22,005 bases of DNA from assembly GCA_964557715.1 (NCBI GenBank), contig CAZLAP010000023.1, forward strand, positions 1 to 22,005. The letters run 5' to 3'. Under the pieces are notes generated by a model. That model was not told the origin of the DNA and ran no database searches. It saw nothing but the letters and a program-made list of their open reading frames with translations. The DNA is from CAZLAP01 sp964557715 (GTDB lineage: Bacteria; Patescibacteriota; Minisyncoccia; Minisyncoccales; RBG-13-42-11). The position numbers and the translations under genes are program-made. Positions 12,761 through 20,008 of this stretch are shown piece after piece (the first letter of the stretch is position 1; each line of letters opens with the position of its first letter).

Positions 12761-14230
12761 ATGCAAAGGATTTATAATGCGGAAACAACCAAGCACCTTA
12801 ACAATAAAGTTAAGGTTTGCGGCTGGATTAACAATTGCCGGACTCACGGCAAGATTCTTTTTGTTGATTTAAGAGACAGAAGCGGAATACTGCAAACCGT
12901 TTTTTCTGCCGAGAATAAATCCTTGTATGAATCTGCCAAAAAGCTAAGACCGGAATGGGTTATTTGCCTTGAAGGCAAGGTCAAAGAACGGCCAAAAGGC
13001 ATGCAGAATCCGAAAGTTAAAACAGGAAAAATAGAGCTGGAAGCGGAAAGCTTGAACGTTTTAACTGAAGCCAAAACCTTGCCTTTTGCCATTGATACTA
13101 ACGGATATGAAATAAACGAAGAAAAAAGATTAAAATACCGTTATCTGGACTTAAGAAGGGAAAGAATGAAAAACAATCTCATTTATCGGCAGAAAACAAT
13201 TCATTTTATCAGAGACTTTTTGAAAAAAGAAAGCTTTATTGAAATAGAAACTCCGATTCTGACCAAATCCACTCCGGAAGGCGCCAGAGACTTCTTGGTG
13301 CCTTCAAGATTGAAGCAGGGAAATTTTTACGCTTTGCCTCAATCTCCCCAGCAATATAAACAGCTTTTAATGGTTTCAGGCATTGAAAAATACTTCCAAA
13401 TCGCCAGATGCTTTCGCGATGAAGATCCGCGGGCCGACAGGCAGGCGGAATTCAGCCAGCTGGACATCGAAATGTCATTTGTCGAACAAGAAGACATTTT
13501 AAAACTGATTGAAAATCTTTTTACAGGACTTGTTGAGAATCTTTTTCCGGAAAAGAAAATCAAAAAAATTCCCTTTCCGAGAATTTCTTATAAAGAAGCG
13601 ATAAAAAAATACAAAACAGACAAGCCGGACTTGAGAAGCAATAAAAAAGACGGAGATGAATTGGCTTTCTGCTTTATTGTTGATTTTCCCATGTTCGAAG
13701 AGGTAAAAACTCTTCTCTCGCCTCAATCTCGTTCGGTGTTTGAACGGCAACAAAAGAAAAAAACTTGGAAAGCAATGCATCATCCATTTACCAGGCCCCA
13801 GACAGAAGATATCAAGTTAATCAAGCAAAATCCGGAAAAAGTTCTGGCTTTTCAATATGATTTTGTTTTAAACGGATACGAAACAGGCGGAGGAAGCCTA
13901 AGAAGCTATAAGCCTGAAATCTTAGAAGCTGTTTTTGAAACAATGGGCCATAAAAAACAGGAAATAAAGAAAAAATTCGGCCATTTGCTGGAAGCTTTTG
14001 AATACGGCGTGCCGCCGCACGGCGGAATTGCGCCCGGCATTGACAGATTTTTGGCTGTTGCCCTGAACGAACCTAACATAAGGGAAGTGATGGCTTTTCC
14101 CAAAACAGGGGACAACAGAGATTTAATGATGCAAGCTCCCGGCGAAATTGAGAAAAGTCAGCTTAAAGAGCTTGGCATTAAAATTGCAAAAAATGAAAAA
14201 AATAAACCTGGAAACAAAAATATTGGTTAG
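12761..14230 (+). CDS. aspS: Aspartate--tRNA ligase, bacterial type lacking the GAD domain
   Basis: Charges tRNA with Asp. The N-terminal OB anticodon-binding domain (KVCGWINNCRTHGKILFVDLRD) is followed by the class II core: FLVPSRL...FYALPQSPQQYKQ, motif 2 IARCFRDEDPRADRQ (214-228), and motif 3 GIAPGIDRFLAV (422-433). The length is 489 aa, about 100 less than the usual bacterial enzyme. KPDLR (288-292) runs within about ten residues into IVDFPMFE, where the GAD insertion normally lies, so that domain is missing. A ~20-residue insertion follows DFPMFE. His29 in RTHG stands where E. coli has Leu30; His there is reported for non-discriminating enzymes that also make Asp-tRNA(Asn), which would need GatCAB. 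The end overlaps the next gene by 38 bases. Confidence 0.95.
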   Translation: MQRIYNAETTKHLNNKVKVCGWINNCRTHGKILFVDLRDRSGILQTVFSAENKSLYESAKKLRPEWVICLEGKVKERPKGMQNPKVKTGKIELEAESLNVLTEAKTLPFAIDTNGYEINEEKRLKYRYLDLRRERMKNNLIYRQKTIHFIRDFLKKESFIEIETPILTKSTPEGARDFLVPSRLKQGNFYALPQSPQQYKQLLMVSGIEKYFQIARCFRDEDPRADRQAEFSQLDIEMSFVEQEDILKLIENLFTGLVENLFPEKKIKKIPFPRISYKEAIKKYKTDKPDLRSNKKDGDELAFCFIVDFPMFEEVKTLLSPQSRSVFERQQKKKTWKAMHHPFTRPQTEDIKLIKQNPEKVLAFQYDFVLNGYETGGGSLRSYKPEILEAVFETMGHKKQEIKKKFGHLLEAFEYGVPPHGGIAPGIDRFLAVALNEPNIREVMAFPKTGDNRDLMMQAPGEIEKSQLKELGIKIAKNEKNKPGNKNIG

Positions 14231-15161
14231 TTTTTTCGCTTTAAGCTTGCTGTTTTTTTCAGGAACAAACATATTTAAAAAAAGCTTAAGCGCAAGCCCT
14301 GAATTGCTTGTTGCTGAAATTGCCCTGGAAGAAAAGCTGCAAGAATTTTTGAACTTAAGGCCCATTAAAAAAAATGAAACAGCTGACTTAAAAATAATTT
14401 CCAAGTCGGCAATTTCTGTTTTAATTGATAAAGAAAATAAAGATAGGACGCTTTTTCAAAAAGAAAACGAACAAAAACTGCCAATAGCCAGTTTAGCTAA
14501 ATTAATGACTGCCTGGGTCGTTCTGGAACATTATGATTTGGCTGAAGAAATAACAATTTCCAAAGCAGCAGCAAACCAGTACGGCAACATTAAAAAATTG
14601 GAAGAAGGAAAAACATTTTCCGTAGAATATTTGCTTTATCCTCTGTTAATGGAATCAAGCAATGCCGCAGCTTACGCCCTGGCTAACGATTACCAGAAAG
14701 AAACCGGAGAAAAAGAGTTTGCAGAATTAATGAATCAAGAAGCGGAAAAAATAGGGCTTAATAATACTTTTTTTGCCAATCCTACCGGACTTGACCCGGA
14801 AGATTCAAAAACGGAAATAAATTACTCAACTGCCAATGATTTGGCCAAACTTGCTAAAAAATTGCTGGAAAAACCATTAATCTGGGAAATACTTTCTTTG
14901 CCCAAATATTCTTTATACGGGCCGGAATTGGTTAACACCAATCGTTTTTTGTTAGACGGTTCTACAGGCTGGCAAGATAAGATAATCGGCGGAAAAACAG
15001 GCTATACTGACGAAGCGGAAGGCTGCCTGCTTTTAGTTTTAAAAGCGCCGAAAAACCAGGGGTATCTGATTAATGTGATTTTGGGAGCTGACGGAAAAGA
15101 AAACAGGTTTGAAGAAATGAGAAAATTGGTTGACTGGTTAAAAACAGCCTATATTTGGTAA
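14193..15161 (+). CDS. D-alanyl-D-alanine carboxypeptidase-like protein (peptidase S11 family)
   Basis: Exported penicillin-binding protein-like enzyme expected to trim the terminal D-Ala of peptidoglycan stem peptides. All three active-site motifs are present: SLAK (S100 to K103), SSN (155-157) and KTG (268-270, IGGKTGYTDEAEG). The N-terminus has a basic start and a hydrophobic stretch (ILVSFFALSLLFFSG), a signal peptide or membrane anchor. There is no obvious C-terminal amphipathic anchor of the DacA kind, so the N-terminal helix may tether it. The chosen ATG at 14193 gives 322 aa and sits just before the signal sequence; the in-frame ATG at 14148 would add 15 residues inside aspS. It overlaps aspS by 38 bases and precedes mraY, in keeping with a cell-wall role. 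Confidence 0.9.
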   Translation: MKKINLETKILVSFFALSLLFFSGTNIFKKSLSASPELLVAEIALEEKLQEFLNLRPIKKNETADLKIISKSAISVLIDKENKDRTLFQKENEQKLPIASLAKLMTAWVVLEHYDLAEEITISKAAANQYGNIKKLEEGKTFSVEYLLYPLLMESSNAAAYALANDYQKETGEKEFAELMNQEAEKIGLNNTFFANPTGLDPEDSKTEINYSTANDLAKLAKKLLEKPLIWEILSLPKYSLYGPELVNTNRFLLDGSTGWQDKIIGGKTGYTDEAEGCLLLVLKAPKNQGYLINVILGADGKENRFEEMRKLVDWLKTAYIW

Positions 15162-15194
15162 TGGCTGCTATTTTTCATTAAGGACAAAAAAAAC

Positions 15195-16259
15195 ATGTAT
15201 CTGCCCGAAGCATCAATAGACGTAATAAAAATTTTCACCTTGGGAACAATAAGTTTTGTCATTGCTTTTTCATTAACTCCGGTTTTGATACGTTTTTTGC
15301 ATAAAAATAAACTTTGGCGAAAAGAAGTGAGGGAAAAATCAATAGACGGAAAAGAACTGACTTATTTCCAGCAATTCCATTCCGAAGGAGAAACCAAAAT
15401 TCCCAGATTCGGCGGATTGTTGATTTGGCTCACTCCTTTAATTTTAGCTGCCGGATTCGCTCTTTTAGCCAAAACAAATATTTGGTGGCTCCAAAAACTG
15501 AACTTCCTTGACAGAGGACAAACTTGGCTGCCTCTTTTTGCCTTAGCAGCCGCCTCTCTGATCGGCTTGACTGATGATTTCCTGCAAGTGCGAAAAAAAG
15601 GTAAATATATTGCCGGCGGTTTAACATTAAAAAAAAGGCTTATTTTAATGGGCTTGATCGGCCTGGCCGGCGCCTGGTGGTTTTTTTACAAGCTTGGCTG
15701 GTCGTCTCTTTGGATGCCCGGCCTGGGAAACCTGGAAATAGGCTTTTTATTTATGCCTCTTTTTATTTTAGTAATGATGGCTGCTTATTCAGGCGGAGTA
15801 ATTGACGGCTTGGACGGACTGGCAGGCGGAACTTTTGCCGCAATTTTTGGCGCTTATGCCAGCATTGCCGTATTTTTCGGGCAAATAAACATAGCCGCTT
15901 TCTGCGCTGTAATTTTAGGAGCCCTGCTGGCTTTTTTATGGTTTAATATTCCGCCAGCCCGATTTTATATGGGAGAAAGCGGTATGATGGGCCTGACCGC
16001 TTCCTTAGCTGTAGTTGCTTTTGCGACTAATTCTGTCCTGGTTTTGCCGATTATAGGGATTCTACTGGTTGCGGAATCAAGTTCTGTTATTCTGCAGCTT
16101 CTTTCTAAAAAATTCCGGGGCAAAAAATTATTTTTAGCCGCTCCCATTCACCATCATTTTGAAGCCAAGGGCTGGCCGCACTATAAAATAACAATGCGCT
16201 TTTGGATTATCGGAATAGTGATGGCAATTGCGGGAATGACAATAAGGCTGCTCGGCTAA
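15195..16259 (+). CDS. mraY: Phospho-N-acetylmuramoyl-pentapeptide transferase with divergent active site
   Basis: Integral membrane enzyme that transfers phospho-MurNAc-pentapeptide to undecaprenyl phosphate, making lipid I. It has about ten hydrophobic segments in 354 aa, DD at 127-128 (GLTDDFLQV), DGLDGLAGG (204-212) and the MraY-specific HHHFEAKGWP...RFWI (319-337). Several usually invariant places differ. The NLTDGLDG block reads GVIDGLDG, so Asn is Gly201. GDxGS reads GESGM, so the Mg-binding Asp is Glu261. The TPTMGG loop reads KIPRFGG. The C-terminal signature and the murD/ftsW/murG neighbours still favour MraY over a WecA-type transferase. An AGGA ribosome-binding site lies 10 bases before the ATG. 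A terminator follows the stop codon. Confidence 0.9.
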   Translation: MYLPEASIDVIKIFTLGTISFVIAFSLTPVLIRFLHKNKLWRKEVREKSIDGKELTYFQQFHSEGETKIPRFGGLLIWLTPLILAAGFALLAKTNIWWLQKLNFLDRGQTWLPLFALAAASLIGLTDDFLQVRKKGKYIAGGLTLKKRLILMGLIGLAGAWWFFYKLGWSSLWMPGLGNLEIGFLFMPLFILVMMAAYSGGVIDGLDGLAGGTFAAIFGAYASIAVFFGQINIAAFCAVILGALLAFLWFNIPPARFYMGESGMMGLTASLAVVAFATNSVLVLPIIGILLVAESSSVILQLLSKKFRGKKLFLAAPIHHHFEAKGWPHYKITMRFWIIGIVMAIAGMTIRLLG

Positions 16260-16282
16260 TCCGGATTTAATGTCTATTTATT

Positions 16283-16317
16283 GCCGTTAAAAAATTTTGT
16301 TTTAACGGCTTTTTTTT
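16283..16317 (+). terminator. Intrinsic terminator after mraY
   Basis: GCCGTTAAAA (16283-16292) and TTTTAACGGC (16300-16309) are perfect complements around a 7-base loop, followed by eight T residues (16310-16317). The hairpin and T-run overlap the murD promoter. Confidence 0.92.
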
Positions 16318-16325
16318 GTTATAAT
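16297..16325 (+). promoter_or_regulatory. Promoter of murD-ftsW-murG-gltX, embedded in the mraY terminator
   Basis: TTGTTT (16297-16302) in the terminator loop and right arm, a 17-base spacer, then TATAAT (16320-16325) with TG at 16317-16318 (extended -10). The predicted transcription start is about 16332, leaving only about 3 bases before the murD ATG at 16335, so the mRNA is near leaderless. Confidence 0.65.
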
Positions 16326-16334
16326 TGCAAAATA

Positions 16335-17675
16335 ATGGAAATAAACGATTTTGAAAAAAAGAACGTCTTGATTTTAGGTTTTGGCAAGGAAGGACAAGAT
16401 AGCTTTTTGTTTCTGCGAAAATTATTCCCTAAAAAAATACTTGGAATAGCGGACCAAAAAGAAACTTTCACTGCTGATAACCCTAAATTCTTAAAATTAA
16501 TTAAAAAAGATAAACGCACCAAATGGCATCTGGGGAAAAATTATCTTAAAGCCCTGAAAAGCTACAAGATAATAATCAAATCCCCGGGAGTGCCTATTCA
16601 TCTGCCGGAAATTGAAAAAGCCTTCAGACAAGGCAAGATTACTTCTCAAACCGAGATTTTTTTTGAAAATTGCCCGGGAAAAATTGTCGGAATCACCGGA
16701 ACTAAAGGCAAGGGAACTACAGCTTCTTTAATTTATAAAATTTTAAAACAGGGAAATTTTAAAGCTTTTCTGATCGGCAATATCGGTAAACCTGTGCTGG
16801 AATATTTGTTTTCAGCAACCAAAAAAAAAATTTACGTTTACGAATTATCAGGTCAACAGCTCTACCGGCTCAAAAAAAGTCCGCAAATTGCGGTTTTGCT
16901 GAACATTTCTCAAGCTCATTTGGATTTCTTCAAAGATTTCAATGAATACGTCAAAAGCAAAATCAATATCGTAAAACACCAAACAAAAAAAGATTTTTTA
17001 GTTTATAACCCCCGCGACCGGCTTGTTAAAAAAATTGCCGGGCAATCAAAAGCTGAAAAAATAGCTGTTTCAATAAAATCCCGGTTAATCGGAAAAATAA
17101 AAAATAAAATTCGTTTAGCTGGAAGATTCAATCTTGAAAATGCGGCAGCTGCTGCCGCGGTTGGCAAAATTTTCGGAATTTCCGAAAAGAACATTCTTAA
17201 AGCAATACAAAATTTCAAACCCTTGCCTCATCGGCTGGAATTTGTCGGCTCTTTCAAGGGAATTGAATTTTACAACGATTCTCTGGCAACGGTTCCGGAA
17301 GCCACCCGCCAAGCGCTGGAAACCTTAGGATACAATGTCCAAACCATTTTTCTTGGCGGTTCTGAAACCAATGTTAATTACGGCAATTTAGCTGGAAAGA
17401 TTTTAAAAAGCAAAATCAAAAATATTATTTTATTTCCTTCTTCGGGAGAAAAAATCCGGCGGGAGATTGAAAAAAGAAATAAAAAAAACAAAACGTTCAA
17501 TTTTTTTCGCTGCAGTACAATGCGCGAAGCGGTTGAATTCAGCTACAAAAAAACGGAAAAAAGGAAAATCTGCCTGCTTTCCTGCGCTTCGCCAAGTTTC
17601 GGCATTTTTAAAAATTATAAAGAAAGAGGAAATTTATACAAAAAATACGTAAAAAAATATGCCAAGCAGCATTAA
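16335..17675 (+). CDS. murD: UDP-N-acetylmuramoyl-L-alanine--glutamate ligase (MurD-like, divergent)
   Basis: Mur ligase expected to add Glu to UDP-MurNAc-L-Ala. Visible landmarks are VLILGFGKEG (11-20), SPGVP, ATP loop GITGTKGKGTT (119-129), YELSGQQL (169-176), AHLDFF (194-199) with the likely carbamylated K209, HRLEFV (299-304), NDSLAT (314-319) and a late FKNYKERG. The usual NDSKAT lysine is Leu317, and the GDGKS lysine is replaced within GGSETN (Thr345). Both lysines contact D-Glu in E. coli MurD as I recall, so substrate choice may differ, possibly as in MurD2-type L-Glu ligases. The start at 16335 gives 446 aa and follows the promoter; an in-frame TTG at 16281 lies before the terminator and is unlikely. 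It overlaps ftsW by 17 bases. Confidence 0.88.
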   Translation: MEINDFEKKNVLILGFGKEGQDSFLFLRKLFPKKILGIADQKETFTADNPKFLKLIKKDKRTKWHLGKNYLKALKSYKIIIKSPGVPIHLPEIEKAFRQGKITSQTEIFFENCPGKIVGITGTKGKGTTASLIYKILKQGNFKAFLIGNIGKPVLEYLFSATKKKIYVYELSGQQLYRLKKSPQIAVLLNISQAHLDFFKDFNEYVKSKINIVKHQTKKDFLVYNPRDRLVKKIAGQSKAEKIAVSIKSRLIGKIKNKIRLAGRFNLENAAAAAAVGKIFGISEKNILKAIQNFKPLPHRLEFVGSFKGIEFYNDSLATVPEATRQALETLGYNVQTIFLGGSETNVNYGNLAGKILKSKIKNIILFPSSGEKIRREIEKRNKKNKTFNFFRCSTMREAVEFSYKKTEKRKICLLSCASPSFGIFKNYKERGNLYKKYVKKYAKQH

Positions 17676-18765
17676 AAAATTCAAACACCCCGATTATATT
17701 TTGCTCGGAACAATAGGTTTTTTGCTGGCCTTTGGCATCACTATTCTGGCCAGCGTTTCTGCTCCCTTTTCTCAAGTAAAATTCGGCAATACCTATTATT
17801 TCTTAAGCCATCAGATTTTTTACGGCCTTATTCCGGGATTAATACTGGGCTTATTGGCTCTTAAAATAAATTTGTCTTTTTTTAAAAAAATGGCTCCTTT
17901 TTTGCTTCTGCTGAATTTAATTGCCTTAATAATGGTCTTTATCCCGGGCATAGGCCTGCAAATTGAAGGAGCCACAAGATGGGTAAATTTGGGCCCTGTC
18001 TCTTTTCAACCGTCGGAATTTCTAAAGATTACTTTCATTCTTTACATAGCCGCTTGGCTGGCTAACCGCTCCTCGGAAAAAAAATTGAACCAAGCCTTTC
18101 TCGCTTTTCTTGCTATTTTCGGATTAATTTCTTTAACCTTAATTCTGCAGCCGGATATCAGCACCCTCTGCGTTATCTTTGCAGTTGCCGCTTTAATGTA
18201 TTTTGCCAACAACACTCCTTTTTGGCATGCTGTTTTGATATTTTTATCAGGAATTGCCGGCATATTTCTACTGGTTAAAATGGCGCCTTACCGCTTAAAG
18301 CGTTTTTTAGTTTTTTTTAATCCGGAAATTGACCCTATGGGAATAGGTTATCAGTTGAAACAATCTTTAATCGCTATTGGCTCGGGAGGGCTTGGCGGAA
18401 CGGGCTTGGGAATGAGCGTGCAAAAATTCGGACTGCTGCCCCAGCCGGTTTCAGATTCAATCTTTGCAATTTTTTCAGAAGAAACCGGATTTGTCGGCAG
18501 CTTCTTTTTGGCTTTTCTTTTTTTGATATTTTTATGGAGAGGATTTAAAATAACTAAAGGGGCTGAAAGCAGGTTTTGCCAATTAACCGCTATGGGAATT
18601 ACTTCTTGGATTGTTGTCCAAGCATTTGTTAATATAGGAGCAATGATAGGAATTCTGCCTTTAACGGGAATACCTTTGCCGTTTGTAAGCTACGGCGGTT
18701 CAGCCCTTATCGCAACATTAACCGGCGCAGGAATATTATTAAACATATCTAAAAATAAATCTTAA
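17659..18765 (+). CDS. ftsW: SEDS-family peptidoglycan glycosyltransferase FtsW
   Basis: Polytopic membrane protein that polymerises lipid II together with a class B penicillin-binding protein; FtsW acts at the division site, RodA in elongation. There are about ten hydrophobic segments in 368 aa. Signature pieces are GATRWVNLGPVSFQPSEFLK (104-123), LQPDIST (164-169), SDSIFAIFSEETGFVG with the likely catalytic D266, and the C-terminal GIPLPFVSYGGSALI. The last motif and the murD/murG neighbours favour FtsW over RodA, although the two are hard to separate by sequence alone. It overlaps murD by 17 bases, and its stop shares the TAATG sequence with the murG start (18763-18767), which implies translational coupling. 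Confidence 0.93.
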   Translation: MPSSIKKFKHPDYILLGTIGFLLAFGITILASVSAPFSQVKFGNTYYFLSHQIFYGLIPGLILGLLALKINLSFFKKMAPFLLLLNLIALIMVFIPGIGLQIEGATRWVNLGPVSFQPSEFLKITFILYIAAWLANRSSEKKLNQAFLAFLAIFGLISLTLILQPDISTLCVIFAVAALMYFANNTPFWHAVLIFLSGIAGIFLLVKMAPYRLKRFLVFFNPEIDPMGIGYQLKQSLIAIGSGGLGGTGLGMSVQKFGLLPQPVSDSIFAIFSEETGFVGSFFLAFLFLIFLWRGFKITKGAESRFCQLTAMGITSWIVVQAFVNIGAMIGILPLTGIPLPFVSYGGSALIATLTGAGILLNISKNKS

Positions 18766-19892
18766 TGAAAATAGTTTTTACCGGCGGAGGCACCGGCGGC
18801 CACGTGGTTCCAATTATTGCCATAGTCAGAGAAATAAAAAACATTTACAAGGGAAACGACCTTCAGCTGTTTTTCATTGGACCGAAAGACAAAGTAAGTT
18901 CAAATTTGCTTTCGCGGGAAGGCATTAAAATAAAAACAGTTCTGGCCGGAAAAGTCAGAAGGTATCTTACCATAAAATCCTTTATCCAGAACTTTTTTGA
19001 CATTTATTTCAAAACTCCAATTGGCATTTTTCAGTCTTTTATTCATCTCTTTCTTTTGTCTCCGGACTTAATTTTTTCCAAAGGGGGATTCGGTTCAATC
19101 CCGGTGGTTTTGGCAGGCAAACTTTTATTCACGCAAGTTTTTCTGCATGAATCAGATATTGTGCCGGGAATCGCGAATAAAATCTTAAGAGGGCTGGCTT
19201 TGGAAATTTTCACTTCTTTCCCGAAAACAAAGTATTTTTCCTCAAAAAAAATGATTTTAGTCGGCAATCCGATAAGAAAAGAACTGCTTTACGGTTCAAA
19301 AAAGGAAGCAAAAAAAATGTTTAAAATAAATTCAGCCAAGCCGGTTATTTTGATTCTGGGCGGATCGCAGGGAGCGCAAAGAATAAATGAACAAATTTTG
19401 GGAGTTATGCAGCAGCTCCTGGAAAACTTTGAAATAATCCATCAATGCGGAAAAAAGAATTACGAAGCGCTAAAATCAGAATTCAGCGCGATAATGGACA
19501 AAAAATTAGAACCCTTTTACCACCTTTATCCGTTTTTAAAAGAACAAGAACTGAGCCATGCTTACGCAGCAGCTGATTTGATTATCAGCAGAGCAGGCTC
19601 GGGAAGCATCTTTGAGATTGCGGCTGCCGGCAAGCCGTCAATTCTGATTCCTTTGCCCGAAGCCGCCCAAAACCACCAAGTGAAAAACGCTTATGCTTAC
19701 CAGGAAAGCGGAGCATCGCTGGTTGTGGAAGAAAATAATTTTACACCTCACTTTTTTTTGGAAAAACTGAAATTTCTCTTTAAAAACCAGTCTGAATTAG
19801 AAAAAATGTCCGAAAAAGCCAAAGAATTTTCCAAACCGGAAGCCGGTTGGATAATAGCCAATTATCTTGTGGAATATTTAACCGGGCGATGA
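18765..19892 (+). CDS. murG: Lipid II synthase MurG (GlcNAc transferase)
   Basis: Peripheral inner-membrane GT-B glycosyltransferase that adds GlcNAc to lipid I to form lipid II. Visible are GGGTGGHVVP (7-16) with H13, SKGGFGSIPV (105-114), HESDIVPGIANK (128-139), GGSQGAQRIN (199-208), SRAGSGSIFEIAAAGKPSILIP (two halves, 275-296) and the UDP-site region PEAAQNHQVKNA (298-309). The 375-aa length is normal. The last three codons and the TGA stop lie inside a duplicated palindromic element (19871-19916), so the natural C-terminus may have been changed by that element. Coupled to ftsW by TAATG. About 116 bases of mainly repeat sequence separate it from gltX. Confidence 0.95.
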   Translation: MKIVFTGGGTGGHVVPIIAIVREIKNIYKGNDLQLFFIGPKDKVSSNLLSREGIKIKTVLAGKVRRYLTIKSFIQNFFDIYFKTPIGIFQSFIHLFLLSPDLIFSKGGFGSIPVVLAGKLLFTQVFLHESDIVPGIANKILRGLALEIFTSFPKTKYFSSKKMILVGNPIRKELLYGSKKEAKKMFKINSAKPVILILGGSQGAQRINEQILGVMQQLLENFEIIHQCGKKNYEALKSEFSAIMDKKLEPFYHLYPFLKEQELSHAYAAADLIISRAGSGSIFEIAAAGKPSILIPLPEAAQNHQVKNAYAYQESGASLVVEENNFTPHFFLEKLKFLFKNQSELEKMSEKAKEFSKPEAGWIIANYLVEYLTGR

Positions 19893-19930
19893 GATAAATC
19901 TCATCTTCCACTTCGCTTCGCTATAGCGAG
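19871..19930. repeat. Palindromic repeat element, copy 1 (overlaps the murG stop)
   Basis: Bases 19871-19916 match 19935-19980 at 44 of 46 positions (period 64). Inside are the palindrome GATGAGAT-AA-ATCTCATC (19888-19905) and, further on, a 12-bp palindrome TCGCTATAGCGA (19918-19929). The murG TGA (19890-19892) is part of the first palindrome. Confidence 0.9.
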
Positions 19931-19934
19931 ATAT

Positions 19935-19994
19935 GTAATATTAAACCGGGCGATGAGATAAATCTCATCTTCCACTTCGCCATAGCGGAGCTCG
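19935..19994. repeat. Palindromic repeat element, copy 2
   Basis: Second copy of the unit beginning in murG, with the palindrome GATGAGAT-AA-ATCTCATC repeated exactly at 19952-19969. The following second palindrome is decayed (CTTCGC cata GCGGAG, 19975-19990). It fills most of the space before gltX. Confidence 0.88.
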
Positions 19995-20008
19995 GTAAAT
20001 AAAAAATA

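Noticed and set aside
16281..16334. TTG start extending MurD upstream
   Set aside because: The extension would be encoded by the mraY terminator and murD promoter; the ATG at 16335 fits the promoter and the protein family.
19871..19994. CRISPR-like repeat array
   Set aside because: There are only two copies with an 18-base gap and internal palindromes, and no cas genes, so it is a duplicated palindromic element.
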